This document shows positions 36,342 to 44,103 of a DNA stretch of 46,109 bases, piece after piece. A model generated the notes under the pieces. That model ran no database searches and was not told where the DNA came from. It worked only from the letters and a program-made list of their open reading frames with translations. The translations under genes were made by a program, and so were the position numbers. Location: the NCBI RefSeq assembly GCF_030686155.1, contig NZ_JAUPEV010000013.1:1-46109 (forward strand), read 5' to 3'. The stretch's first letter is position 1. Each line of letters begins with the position of its first letter. The stretch comes from Helicobacter_J cappadocius (GTDB lineage: Bacteria; Campylobacterota; Campylobacteria; Campylobacterales; Helicobacteraceae).

Positions 36342-36419
36342 GCATGGAACAGAGATTTGATATTCATTTGTTCTATGGAGGTACAATGCTGTAGAAATTA
36401 AATCAAGAAGGTCATAAAT
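36342..36419 (+). promoter_or_regulatory. Leader with hairpin and ATG-CTG-TAG mini-ORF before the PEBP gene
   Basis: The leader contains CAGCAT and ATGCTG as distant inverted repeats, with GGAACA and TGTTC inside, so a stem is possible. GGAGG at 36377-36381 precedes ATGCTGTAG (36386-36394), a two-codon ORF out of frame with the gene. The gene itself uses AAGAAGG just before 36420. This may be chance or a translation-control device. Confidence 0.25.
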
Positions 36420-36968
36420 ATGGAATTTTTCAAAGTCAATGTTGAGGTCGATCAGGATGGATTTATACATAATAAGTATGGCGGAAATGCAAATGCGGAA
36501 TTTCTAGATGAAGACAGTTATCCTGATTTTTCTCCAAAGATAAGCTGGGAAAAAGTACCAAATGCAAAAAGTTATGCTTTGGAACTCATTGATTATGACT
36601 CCTGTCCTGTTATAGGAAAAATCTTCGTGCATTGGATTGTAGGAAATATCCACTCAACTATATTAGAAGAAAATGCTAGTAGAAAAAATACCGACATTAT
36701 ACAAGGAATCAATAGTCTCACAGAAGGTTTTTTACGCTCAAATATAGATGAAAGTAAAAAGCCACAATCCAATATAAAATCGAGCAAATATATTGGTCCT
36801 ATGCCTCCTAATGGTGATCATTACTATCTTTTTAATGTCTATGCACTTGATATTGAAAAATTAGACATTAAATTACCTTTTTTCATCAATGACATGCATG
36901 ACGCAATGAGGGGACACATAGTGGCACTAGGTCGCTGTGAATTTAAATATAAACAATGTAAAAAATAG
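36420..36968 (+). CDS. YbhB/YbcL-type (Raf kinase inhibitor-like, PEBP) protein
   Basis: This 182-residue protein has no signal peptide. The PEBP fold signature is visible in PKISWEKVPNAKSYALELIDYDSC and in KIFVHWIVGNI, with the late motif YIGPMPPNGDHYYLFNVYALD forming the ligand-binding pocket. The N-terminal opening (VNVEVDQDGFIHNKYGG) fits bacterial members. No biochemical role is settled for the bacterial proteins. It stands between the nuclease and outer-membrane protein genes and is followed by a terminator-like hairpin. Confidence 0.88.
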   Translation: MEFFKVNVEVDQDGFIHNKYGGNANAEFLDEDSYPDFSPKISWEKVPNAKSYALELIDYDSCPVIGKIFVHWIVGNIHSTILEENASRKNTDIIQGINSLTEGFLRSNIDESKKPQSNIKSSKYIGPMPPNGDHYYLFNVYALDIEKLDIKLPFFINDMHDAMRGHIVALGRCEFKYKQCKK

Positions 36969-37006
36969 ATCTTCCTCTCCTATCTTTTTATTCATCTCCA
37001 ATCTCT

Positions 37007-37050
37007 TATATTATTGAGTAAGCTCTTTACCCAATAATATATTTTATTAT
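37007..37050 (+). terminator. Terminator-like hairpin after the PEBP gene
   Basis: TATATTATTG (37007-37016) and CAATAATATA (37032-37041) pair perfectly, and inside them GTAA pairs with TTAC. A T-rich tail follows. The stem is AT-rich, but it is long and its position 38 bases after the stop codon suits a factor-independent terminator. Confidence 0.5.
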
Positions 37051-37129
37051 TTTTATTAATAAATAAAAATAACTATTTCATTTTTTATATCTCTTGTTTT
37101 CTTGAAATAATTATGTTATTATGCAATCA

Positions 37130-37168
37130 TATAATAATTATTTTACCTAACTAGGAATAGTTATTATA
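37130..37168. promoter_or_regulatory. Long palindrome over the -10 box of the outer-membrane protein gene
   Basis: TATAATAATTATT (37130-37142) is matched by AATAGTTATTATA (37156-37168), inverted with one mismatch, and between them CCTA and TAGG make a further short palindrome. The left arm begins with TATAAT (37130-37135), the best -10 box before the gene, so a protein bound here would block or guide polymerase. The TAATAAT half-site resembles the Fur box described for H. pylori (TAATAATnATTATTA), which makes Fur a candidate. Confidence 0.45.
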
Positions 37169-37195
37169 AATAATCAAATTGATTCAGGAGAAGGT

Positions 37196-37918
37196 ATGAA
37201 AAAAATTCTAGCAGGAACTCTTTGTTCTGTCGCATTAGCTAGTTCAGCTTTTGCAGAGGATAGCGGAGCATTTGTAGGAGTAAGTTATCAGTTTGGACAA
37301 ACAAATGCCAAAGAAACAACGACTGCGTCTATGAGTGGAAAGGATGTTACTTCAATGGCAGGTGGCTTATTGCCTAACTTTAATAAAAAAGCCTACACAA
37401 ATGGAGCCGGACTAAAAATCGGTTATAAGCAATTTTTCGGTCAATCTAAATGGTTTGGTTTGCGCTATTACGCTTTTTTGGACTATGGTCATAGTAATTT
37501 TGGATCAGGTATTCTTCCAGATGAAAAATATCACACAGATATGTTTAGCTATGGAGTGGGCATAGATACTTTATGGAATATTATCAATAAAGAAAACGGT
37601 AGCTTTGGTATTTTTGCTGGTGTAGGAGTTGGAGCGGATACTTGGATAGCAAATGGAAAAGACTTTCAAGACAAATATCTTCCAAATGGAAAGGCTACTT
37701 ATGCAAACTTCCAAACTACTATTGATGTAGGACTAAGAACCAACTTCGCGAAACATCATGGTCTAGAAGTTGGAGTGAAAATTCCATTACTTCAAGATGA
37801 GATTTTCAAAGATACCAATGAACCTTTCAAGATAGGACCAATGTCAGCCAATGTAGATACTAAAACAAATGTTGAACTCAACTACTCTGTATATGTGAGT
37901 TATCTCTATACTTTTTAA
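37196..37918 (+). CDS. Outer-membrane beta-barrel protein, Helicobacter Hop-like
   Basis: This 240-residue protein has a signal peptide ending in SSAFAED. It alternates short hydrophobic strands and turns, with GAGLKIGYKQFFG and WFGLRYYAFLDYG in the pattern of Helicobacter outer-membrane proteins. It ends in a C-terminal aromatic strand (YSVYVSYLYTF) recognised by the BAM complex. It is smaller than most adhesin Hops and lacks an obvious extracellular head. GGAGAAGG precedes the ATG. A palindrome over the promoter suggests regulation. Confidence 0.9.
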   Translation: MKKILAGTLCSVALASSAFAEDSGAFVGVSYQFGQTNAKETTTASMSGKDVTSMAGGLLPNFNKKAYTNGAGLKIGYKQFFGQSKWFGLRYYAFLDYGHSNFGSGILPDEKYHTDMFSYGVGIDTLWNIINKENGSFGIFAGVGVGADTWIANGKDFQDKYLPNGKATYANFQTTIDVGLRTNFAKHHGLEVGVKIPLLQDEIFKDTNEPFKIGPMSANVDTKTNVELNYSVYVSYLYTF

Positions 37919-37926
37919 TCCATCAA

Positions 37927-37965
37927 ACTACTCTGAGCTATTTTAGGGCTAGAGTAGTCCTTCTT
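37927..37965. terminator. Terminator between the outer-membrane protein gene and terC
   Basis: ACTACTCT (37927-37934) and AGAGTAGT (37951-37958) form a perfect eight-base stem with extra pairing possible inside, followed by CCTTCTT on the plus strand. It lies nine bases after the plus-strand stop and 10 bases before the minus-strand terC stop. It could serve both converging genes, though the minus-strand tail has few T. Confidence 0.6.
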
Positions 37966-37968
37966 ATC

Positions 37969-38697
37969 TTATTGTTTTTTTGATTTTTTACTTGAGTAGA
38001 TATTAATACATTCTACAATTAATGAGAATGCCATCGCAAAATAAATATAACCCTTAGGAATATGAAAATCCAATCCATCTCCAATAAGTGCTATGCCTAT
38101 GAGAATAAGAAATGCAAGTGCTAGAGTTTTTATCGTAGGATTATTATCTACAAAACTTGAAATACCCTTAGAAGCTATCATCATAATAAGCACTGCAAGA
38201 ATTATTGCAATGATCATCACTTCAAGATGATCTGCCATTCCAACTGCTGTAATAACAGAATCAAGGGAAAAGATAATGTCTAATATGGCTATTTGAATTA
38301 GAGCTGGAAAGAATTTGAGAGATTTTTTTGAGATTTTTTTTTCATCTGTATTAAAATCAAGCTGAAGATGTATCTCGTGAGTACTTTTATAAATCAAAAA
38401 CAACCCTCCAGCAATAAGAATTATATCTCTGCCTGATATTTCATTTCCAAAGAGAACAAAAAGTGGTTGTGTAAGTTTCATGATCCAAAACAATGAAGCA
38501 AGGAGTGCAATACGAGTGAGCATAGCTAAACCAAGTCCTAATATCCTTGCCTTATCGCGTTGTGCTTCAGGGAGTTTACCCACCAAAATAGCAATAAAAA
38601 TAATATTATCAATTCCAAGTACAATTTCAAGCAATGTAAGCGTAGTTAATGCCATCCATGCACTGGGATCTAATAGCCATTCAAACACTACAACCAT
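37969..38697 (-). CDS. TerC-family integral membrane protein
   Basis: This is a 242-residue protein with about seven hydrophobic segments. The TerC family signature is clear: LTLLEIVLGIDNIIFIAIL near the N-terminus and ILDIIFSLDSVITAVGM in the middle, each carrying the membrane-embedded acidic residues thought to bind metal ions. Members handle Mn(II) or aid metalation of exported proteins, and the link to tellurite is historic. It overlaps the end of corA by ten bases, so the two are co-transcribed, as HP1344-HP1343 are in H. pylori. Confidence 0.92.
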   Translation of the reverse strand: MVVVFEWLLDPSAWMALTTLTLLEIVLGIDNIIFIAILVGKLPEAQRDKARILGLGLAMLTRIALLASLFWIMKLTQPLFVLFGNEISGRDIILIAGGLFLIYKSTHEIHLQLDFNTDEKKISKKSLKFFPALIQIAILDIIFSLDSVITAVGMADHLEVMIIAIILAVLIMMIASKGISSFVDNNPTIKTLALAFLILIGIALIGDGLDFHIPKGYIYFAMAFSLIVECINIYSSKKSKKQ

Positions 38698-39650
38698 CCT
38701 TTTTTCTTAAAATATATCACAGGCAAGATAGTAGAAATAATCATCACAATAATTGCCAAAGGATAGCCAAACTCCCATTGAAGTTCGGGCATATGTTCAA
38801 AGTTCATTCCATATATAGTTCCAATAAGTGTTGGAGGCATCATAGCCATTGTCGCAACAGTAAAAACCTTAATGATTTTATTTTGTTCTACATTGATCTG
38901 ACTAGTAAAAAGACTCTGGATATTATCAAGCACATTCATATTTACAGTTGTAAACTCTACAAGCGAATTAATATCTTTAAGAACAATCGTGAGATTCTTT
39001 TTGACATCCATATCAACTTTGTCACTCTTTAGTAGTGCTGTAATAGCACGACGTTTGTCAAAAAGTGAGTCACGCAGACTCATATTCAATTCTTGTAGGG
39101 TTGATAATTTTGCAAGAATTCCATCATGATCAAGACTGCTTTCATTGAAAACAACATTTTTTCTAAGCCAACTCGTTTCTCTCCCTGCACTCTCTAACAT
39201 ATCAGCATCTTTTTCCACTCTAACTTCAAAAATCTTACTGATAAGATCAAAACCATCTTCAAAATTTTTTGGACTTGCTAGAACACGTTGCTGTATCTCA
39301 TCAAAAACCCTGAATTCGTTGTAACGAATGGTAAATAAAATCCCCTGATAAATGATAAAAGTAACAGTCTGATTATGGAGCTCTAATTCTGAACTTCTTA
39401 TCAAAAAATAGGTATTGATAGTAATGCTTGTACTATCTTCCCAATATCTAGCACTCTGCTCAATCTCTTCGCGTTCTTCTTTTGTTGGAATATCAAGCAT
39501 ATATGTTTTGGCAATATAAGAGACTTCTGAACTGCTAGGATGGAGTAAATCTATCCATAGAATAATCCCATCATCAAGGGAAATATCTTCAACACTCTGG
39601 AAACTTTCTCTAGCCACAAGAGATTTTTTTTTCATAAACACATTCATCAT
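38688..39650 (-). CDS. corA: CorA magnesium/cobalt/nickel transporter
   Basis: I start the gene at the ATG pair 39647-39650 (product MMNVFMKKK), which fits the opening of H. pylori CorA; the frame opens further up at a TTG without support. The 320-residue protein has a large cytoplasmic N-terminal domain and two C-terminal membrane helices. The GMN selectivity motif is in YGMNFEHMPE after the first helix. CorA forms a pentameric Mg(II) channel. A long hairpin lies between it and pgk. Confidence 0.95.
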   Translation of the reverse strand: MMNVFMKKKSLVARESFQSVEDISLDDGIILWIDLLHPSSSEVSYIAKTYMLDIPTKEEREEIEQSARYWEDSTSITINTYFLIRSSELELHNQTVTFIIYQGILFTIRYNEFRVFDEIQQRVLASPKNFEDGFDLISKIFEVRVEKDADMLESAGRETSWLRKNVVFNESSLDHDGILAKLSTLQELNMSLRDSLFDKRRAITALLKSDKVDMDVKKNLTIVLKDINSLVEFTTVNMNVLDNIQSLFTSQINVEQNKIIKVFTVATMAMMPPTLIGTIYGMNFEHMPELQWEFGYPLAIIVMIISTILPVIYFKKKGWL

Positions 39651-39681
39651 ATAACAACCTTTGTGCAAATAAAGACTTCGA

Positions 39682-39735
39682 GGCTATGGATTTTGTAGAA
39701 TCTGCAATAAATACAGACTCGAAAAATCCATAGCC
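39682..39735. other. Long hairpin between pgk and corA
   Basis: GGCTATGGATTTT (39682-39694) and AAAATCCATAGCC (39723-39735) are a perfect 13-base inverted repeat. The 28-base interval folds further (TCTG with CAGA plus flanking pairs). It lies 40 bases after the pgk stop on the minus strand. Neither strand has a clean T-run after it, so it may be an RNA processing or stability element rather than a plain terminator. Confidence 0.6.
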
Positions 39736-39775
39736 CTAACTACGCTGATTTTCCAATATCTCTCCTTGTTTAGAC

Positions 39776-40987
39776 TTATTTTTTATCTAGCACTTCAAAT
39801 GCAGGGAGTATTTTGCCCTCTAAAAGCTCCAAAGAAGCTCCACCGCCTGTAGAAATAAAGCTCATATTATCTCGCTCACCCGCTTTGTCAATAGCATCTG
39901 CGGTATCCCCACCTCCAATAAGTGAAAATGCGTAAGTATCAGATATGGCACGAGCAATATTAAATGTTCCTCTTGAGAATTGCGATATTTCATAAACTCC
40001 AAGTGGACCATTCCAAATAATCGTCTGAGAAGAATGTATCACCTCTGTAAAAAGCTTTGTAGTTGCTGGTCCCATATCTACAGCCATATAGCCTTCAGGC
40101 ACATCTTGAGCCGGAGTGATTTTGATATTTTTATGCTCTTTAACATCATCTGTACTCACGACATCTACAGGTAGATATATTTTCACATTCTTCGTCTTAG
40201 CAAGATGGAGAATTTTCAACGCATCTTCAATAAGGGCATCTTCTGTAAGGGATTTTTGCATATTATAACCGATCGCCTTCAAGAAAGTATTGCTCATTGC
40301 ACCTCCTATGATGATTTTATCCACCACATCAAGAATATTTACCAATAGCTCTAGCTTTGAGCTTACTTTAGCACCTCCGACAATAAGCAAAACAGGTTGA
40401 AGCGGATTTGCTAGAGCTTTTGCAAAAGAATCAATTTCTTTTTTGAGCAACAAACCTGCAACTTTTTCTTTTGCGTATTCTGCCACTCCATAAGTACTAG
40501 CGTGGGCACGATGACTAGTTCCAAATGCATCACTTACATACACATCACACAAACTAGCAAGTTTTTCACTGAGTTCTCTAGAGTTTTTTTCTTCGCCCTC
40601 ATAAAAACGAATATTTTCCAAAAGTATCACACTTCCTTTTGGGAGAGTCTTTTGAAGAGTGATTGCAGAATCGATACTGTCAGCAAAAGAAACATTTTTA
40701 TCTAAAAGCCTCTCAAGACGTTTGAGAATATGCTTAAGAGAAAATGCGGAATCCTTGCCCTTAGGTCGCCCTAGATGACTTACCAAAATAATGGATTTTG
40801 CATCATTATCAATACAATAATTGATTGTAGGCAATGCTTCACGCATACGGGTATCATCAGAAATATTGAAATCTTTATCCATGGGTACATTAAAATCCAC
40901 ACGAATGAGTATTTTTTTATCTTTTAGTTCAATATCACGAATGCTTTTTGTTCGTTGCATTAGTGCAATACTAGCTACTTGTAGCAT
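39776..40987 (-). CDS. pgk: Phosphoglycerate kinase
   Basis: Pgk transfers phosphate between 1,3-bisphosphoglycerate and ADP. The 403-residue protein has the substrate motifs RVDFNVPMD and SHLGRPKG and the ATP-side motifs VGGAKVSSKLELL and SFISTGGGASLELLEG. The start at 40987 is supported by AAAAGGAGC upstream. It lies 45 bases after pgi, the last gene of gap-pgi-pgk. Confidence 0.97.
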   Translation of the reverse strand: MLQVASIALMQRTKSIRDIELKDKKILIRVDFNVPMDKDFNISDDTRMREALPTINYCIDNDAKSIILVSHLGRPKGKDSAFSLKHILKRLERLLDKNVSFADSIDSAITLQKTLPKGSVILLENIRFYEGEEKNSRELSEKLASLCDVYVSDAFGTSHRAHASTYGVAEYAKEKVAGLLLKKEIDSFAKALANPLQPVLLIVGGAKVSSKLELLVNILDVVDKIIIGGAMSNTFLKAIGYNMQKSLTEDALIEDALKILHLAKTKNVKIYLPVDVVSTDDVKEHKNIKITPAQDVPEGYMAVDMGPATTKLFTEVIHSSQTIIWNGPLGVYEISQFSRGTFNIARAISDTYAFSLIGGGDTADAIDKAGERDNMSFISTGGGASLELLEGKILPAFEVLDKK

Positions 40988-41032
40988 TGAAGCTCCTTTT
41001 GGGAAGTAAATTATTCAGGCATTTTATCAAAA

Positions 41033-42322
41033 TCAAGCTTTTGATAAAATCTTAAAAATCTCTCTAAGGCGAATTTTTCCAAGTTCTACACCGGGCTGAT
41101 CATAAGAATTAATATTAAATATGCCACCCACACAAGAAGTCAGAAGTTCAAAATATATAATAAGCTTCCCAACATTTGTTTCGCATAATTCTTCTAACTC
41201 AATATGATCTGTAGGAATACCCTCATTTTGTATGGTTTCCATTGTGGCAATTTGCTGTACATTGAGAAGTTTTGCAAATGAAGCACCATTGACAAAATCA
41301 GTACAACCTAAATACTCAAAAGAAATATCTGGTATCTTTGGTTCAATATATTTGGCTTGATGAATACTTAAAAAAGTAATGGTTTTATCCATCAATCCCT
41401 GTGCAATAAGCTGTAAAAAAGAATGCTGATCGATACTTCCAATAAGACTAATAGGGGTGAGACCAACTTTTTTACCATAAATATCAAACTTTCCTAGCGA
41501 CTCTCCCCATAATTGGACATACCAAGAATTAAAATCCTTAAATACACTTGAGTAAGAAAATAAAATATTAATAGGAAATCTATCTCGATTTTTTGCTAGA
41601 AAAATCGCTTTTTTTAAGAGATGTTCCTCCTTTCTTTCAAAAAAATTCTTCTCAAATTCTGCTGCCCCTTCCAAAAGTCTTTCTACATCATAACCCAGAA
41701 GCATCAAAGGAAGCACTCCAACTGCACTAAGAACAGAAAATCTTCCGCCAATATTTTTTGAAATACCCACTGTAGATACTTGTTCTTTTTTTCCTAGAAG
41801 ATACAAGGGGGAATCTTCATCTGTAATAAATAAAAGATGAGATTTTTTTTCAAAGCTTTCAAACAAGCCATAACGATGAATAACATACTTCATTAACGAT
41901 GAAGTTTCAATAGTTGTGCCAGATTTTGAAATGATGATAAAAAGCGAATCTTTTATGTGAATATTATATAGAGATTTTTGAATCTCTATAGGATCAGTAT
42001 GTTCCAAAAAAGCCAATTGAATCTTTTTTCTCGCAGGAAGATGAGAAAGAAGTCCATCAATTGCTTTTAATCCAAGAGAACTCCCACCAATGCCTATAAT
42101 AACAATATTTTTCACACTATCTAAAAAAAACTGCTTTTCTTTTACATAAGCATGGGATTCTTGTAAGGCTTTTTGTTCAAAAGGAAGTTCATAATAGCCA
42201 CTTTTTTTATTTTTTCGCTCAAGGGAAATAAGATCAAAAACACTATCAAGTGCCTTTTGATTAGGGTTAGCAAGATGCCTTAGATCTGAATTTTTATCAA
42301 AATATTGGTTAAAAGTTAGCAT
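41033..42322 (-). CDS. pgi: Glucose-6-phosphate isomerase, short form
   Basis: Pgi interconverts glucose 6-phosphate and fructose 6-phosphate. I start at ATG 42322 (product MLTFNQYFDKN), two bases after the gap stop; a TTG at 42343 inside gap is an alternative. The 429-residue protein is close to the short C. jejuni form and much shorter than the roughly 545-residue H. pylori enzyme. Family motifs are GIGGSSLGLKA, ISKSGTTIET, ENIGGRFSVLS-like (KNIGGRFSVLS) and GESLGKFDIYGKK. Its place between gap and pgk is unlike H. pylori, where pgi lies elsewhere. Confidence 0.93.
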   Translation of the reverse strand: MLTFNQYFDKNSDLRHLANPNQKALDSVFDLISLERKNKKSGYYELPFEQKALQESHAYVKEKQFFLDSVKNIVIIGIGGSSLGLKAIDGLLSHLPARKKIQLAFLEHTDPIEIQKSLYNIHIKDSLFIIISKSGTTIETSSLMKYVIHRYGLFESFEKKSHLLFITDEDSPLYLLGKKEQVSTVGISKNIGGRFSVLSAVGVLPLMLLGYDVERLLEGAAEFEKNFFERKEEHLLKKAIFLAKNRDRFPINILFSYSSVFKDFNSWYVQLWGESLGKFDIYGKKVGLTPISLIGSIDQHSFLQLIAQGLMDKTITFLSIHQAKYIEPKIPDISFEYLGCTDFVNGASFAKLLNVQQIATMETIQNEGIPTDHIELEELCETNVGKLIIYFELLTSCVGGIFNINSYDQPGVELGKIRLREIFKILSKA

Positions 42323-42324
42323 AT

Positions 42325-43317
42325 CTAGTGAGTCAAAGCCCAAACAGTCATATCTACAAGTCTATGACTATAACCCATCTCATTATCATACCATGCCAAA
42401 ACTTTTGCAGTTTTTTGACCTACTACAAGCGTTTTATCAGGGACAAAAATAGCACTATAAGAAGAACCTATAAAATCGCTAGAGACACATTTGTCCTCAT
42501 CTACAAGAATAATACCCTTCATGGAAGATTTTTGAGCACCTAAAAAGGCTTGATTAATATCTTCTTTTGTAACACTTTTGAGCAAATTCACATTCAAATC
42601 TACCAAACTGACATCAGGAGTGGGTACGCGAATGGCAAAACCATTAAACTTCCCATCTAACTCAGGCATCACTAAACCAATAGCTTTTGCCGCGCCCGTT
42701 GAAGTTGGTATCATATTAAGTGCAGCTGCCCTCGCACGTCTAATATCCTTGTGTTTAACATCTAAAATATTTTGGTCATTAGTATAGCTATGAATTGTGC
42801 TCATCAATCCATTTTCTATACCAAAATTATCTTGAAGTACCTTTGCTATAGGGGCTAGGCAATTTGTCGTGCAAGAAGCATTAGAGATTACTCTTTCACC
42901 CTTATAAGCAGTGTGATTAACCCCATAGACAAAAGTAGGTGTATTTTCTGCAGGTGCGGATATGACAACTTTTTGCACTTTATCTCTTATGTGGATAGAA
43001 GATTTTTCCAAAGCATTAAATTTGCCAGTGCATTCAATTACGCCTATAACTCCGCATTTAGAAAAATCTAATTTTGCAGGATCTCGATCAGAGAAGATTT
43101 TTACATTTTTATTATTCCCTATACGAAGGGTATTATCATCTATCTTTTCTGCATCATAGCTTCTATGCACAGAATCGTATCGTATCAAATGAAGTAAAGT
43201 ATCAATATCTGTTGTTGTATTGAGTGCAACAAGTTCAATATCATCTCTAGTTCCAATAATTCTACTTGTGCATAATCCAATTCTACCTGTTCCATTGATT
43301 GCAACTTTTAAGGACAT
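42325..43317 (-). CDS. gap: Glyceraldehyde-3-phosphate dehydrogenase
   Basis: This enzyme interconverts glyceraldehyde 3-phosphate and 1,3-bisphosphoglycerate with NAD(P). The nucleotide-binding opening AINGTGRIGLCTSRII and the active-site SNASCTTNCLAP with its catalytic Cys are intact, and NDQNILD and WYDNEMGYSHRLVDM follow. At 330 residues it is full length. It heads the gap-pgi-pgk cluster; TAGAAT on the minus strand at 43352-43357 is a possible -10 box. Confidence 0.97.
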   Translation of the reverse strand: MSLKVAINGTGRIGLCTSRIIGTRDDIELVALNTTTDIDTLLHLIRYDSVHRSYDAEKIDDNTLRIGNNKNVKIFSDRDPAKLDFSKCGVIGVIECTGKFNALEKSSIHIRDKVQKVVISAPAENTPTFVYGVNHTAYKGERVISNASCTTNCLAPIAKVLQDNFGIENGLMSTIHSYTNDQNILDVKHKDIRRARAAALNMIPTSTGAAKAIGLVMPELDGKFNGFAIRVPTPDVSLVDLNVNLLKSVTKEDINQAFLGAQKSSMKGIILVDEDKCVSSDFIGSSYSAIFVPDKTLVVGQKTAKVLAWYDNEMGYSHRLVDMTVWALTH

Positions 43318-43442
43318 ACCTACTCCTTAGTATTATTGTTATATTGGGGTAATTCTATATGAAAATGCCTTAAAAACTCGAAAAAAATGAGGAAAATTTT
43401 ATAAAATGCCCTAAAATACTTGATTTTAAAACAAAATATATG

Positions 43443-43488
43443 TAGAATAAGCGGGTTTTGAATAAAAACAAAATATCCTAAACGGAGG
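43443..43488 (+). promoter_or_regulatory. Promoter and ribosome site of the HU gene
   Basis: TAGAAT at 43443-43448, preceded by TATATG, is a good extended -10 box, 46 bases before the ATG. GGAGG at 43484-43488 is a strong ribosome site, as expected for an abundant protein. Confidence 0.55.
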
Positions 43489-43494
43489 TTTATT

Positions 43495-43782
43495 ATGAAT
43501 AAAGCGGAATTTGTCGATTTTGTAAAAGACGCAGGAGACTACTCAACAAAAAAAGATGCAGAGACTGCAGTTAATGCTTTTGTTGCAGCAGTAGAAAAAG
43601 CACTTTCGAAAAAACAAAGCGTTGAGCTTGTAGGTTTTGGAAAATTTGAAACTGTTCTTCAAAAAGGTAAGTCAGGAAAAGTTCCTGGTAGTAGTAAAAC
43701 CTACAAAACAGCTGACAAAATGGTACCAAAATTCAAACCAGGCAAAGGTCTTAAAGATCAAGTTGCTAAAGCAAAAAAATAA
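43495..43782 (+). CDS. hup: DNA-binding protein HU
   Basis: HU bends and compacts DNA as a dimer. The 95-residue protein has the helical dimer base (MNKAEFVDFVKDAG), the family signature VGFGKFETVLQKG in the beta saddle, and a basic tail (VAKAKK). The arm sequence (KSGKVPGSSKTYKT) carries the proline that inserts into the minor groove. A terminator follows seven bases after the stop. Confidence 0.96.
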   Translation: MNKAEFVDFVKDAGDYSTKKDAETAVNAFVAAVEKALSKKQSVELVGFGKFETVLQKGKSGKVPGSSKTYKTADKMVPKFKPGKGLKDQVAKAKK

Positions 43783-43788
43783 GTTTAT

Positions 43789-43829
43789 ACCGCATTTTGG
43801 ACTTTTATGGAGTCTGGATGCGGTTTTTT
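43789..43829 (+). terminator. Factor-independent terminator of the HU gene
   Basis: ACCGCAT (43789-43795) pairs with ATGCGGT (43818-43824), inner GGACT and AGTCT extend the stem, and a run of six T follows. It is the strongest terminator in the window. It lies just seven bases before the tRNA gene. Confidence 0.85.
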
Positions 43830-43836
43830 AATGTCT

Positions 43837-43913
43837 GTCCCCGTAGCTCAGCAGGATAGAGCGTATGATTCCTAATCATAAGGTCGTGGGTTCGAATCCC
43901 GCCGAGGACACCA
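43837..43913 (+). tRNA. tRNA-Arg (anticodon CCU)
   Basis: A 77-base cloverleaf with encoded CCA. The acceptor GTCCCCG pairs with CGAGGAC with one mismatch (C-A at the fifth pair). The D arm holds GCTCAGC, the anticodon stem TATGA/TCATA encloses the loop TTCCTAA with anticodon CCT at 43871-43873, and the T arm has GGGTTCGAATCCC. It reads AGG codons. A recombinase gene starts 190 bases downstream, so the 3' end of this tRNA is the likely integration site. Confidence 0.95.
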
Positions 43914-43942
43914 CTAGATTTTCTGCAATTTTCTTAAAATAC

Positions 43943-44080
43943 CATCTAAAATTATTTTAATATATTTATCATCATTTTATCCCATAAATATGGACTTAGT
44001 AAGGTATAATCACTGATGATTTTAAGGCAATGATTTTTATTTATCATCATCTAAAATCATTTAAAATTATCCAAAATAAT
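43943..44080 (+). repeat. Short direct repeats between tRNA-Arg and the recombinase gene
   Basis: ATTTATCATCAT occurs at 43964-43975 and 44039-44050. CTAAAATTAT at 43946-43955 recurs as three end-to-end decamers, CTAAAATCAT, TTAAAATTAT and CCAAAATAAT, at 44051-44080. TATAAT at 44005-44010 is a probable promoter for the recombinase, so the three decamers lie in its leader. Helically phased repeats beside an integrase are often arm-type or regulatory binding sites. Confidence 0.5.
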
Positions 44081-44103
44081 CACAAAAAGGGGACAGATTG
44101 GGG

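Noticed and set aside
39666..39668. TTG as start of corA
   Set aside because: It adds six residues with no ribosome site. The ATG pair at 39645-39650 gives the N-terminus expected of Helicobacter CorA.
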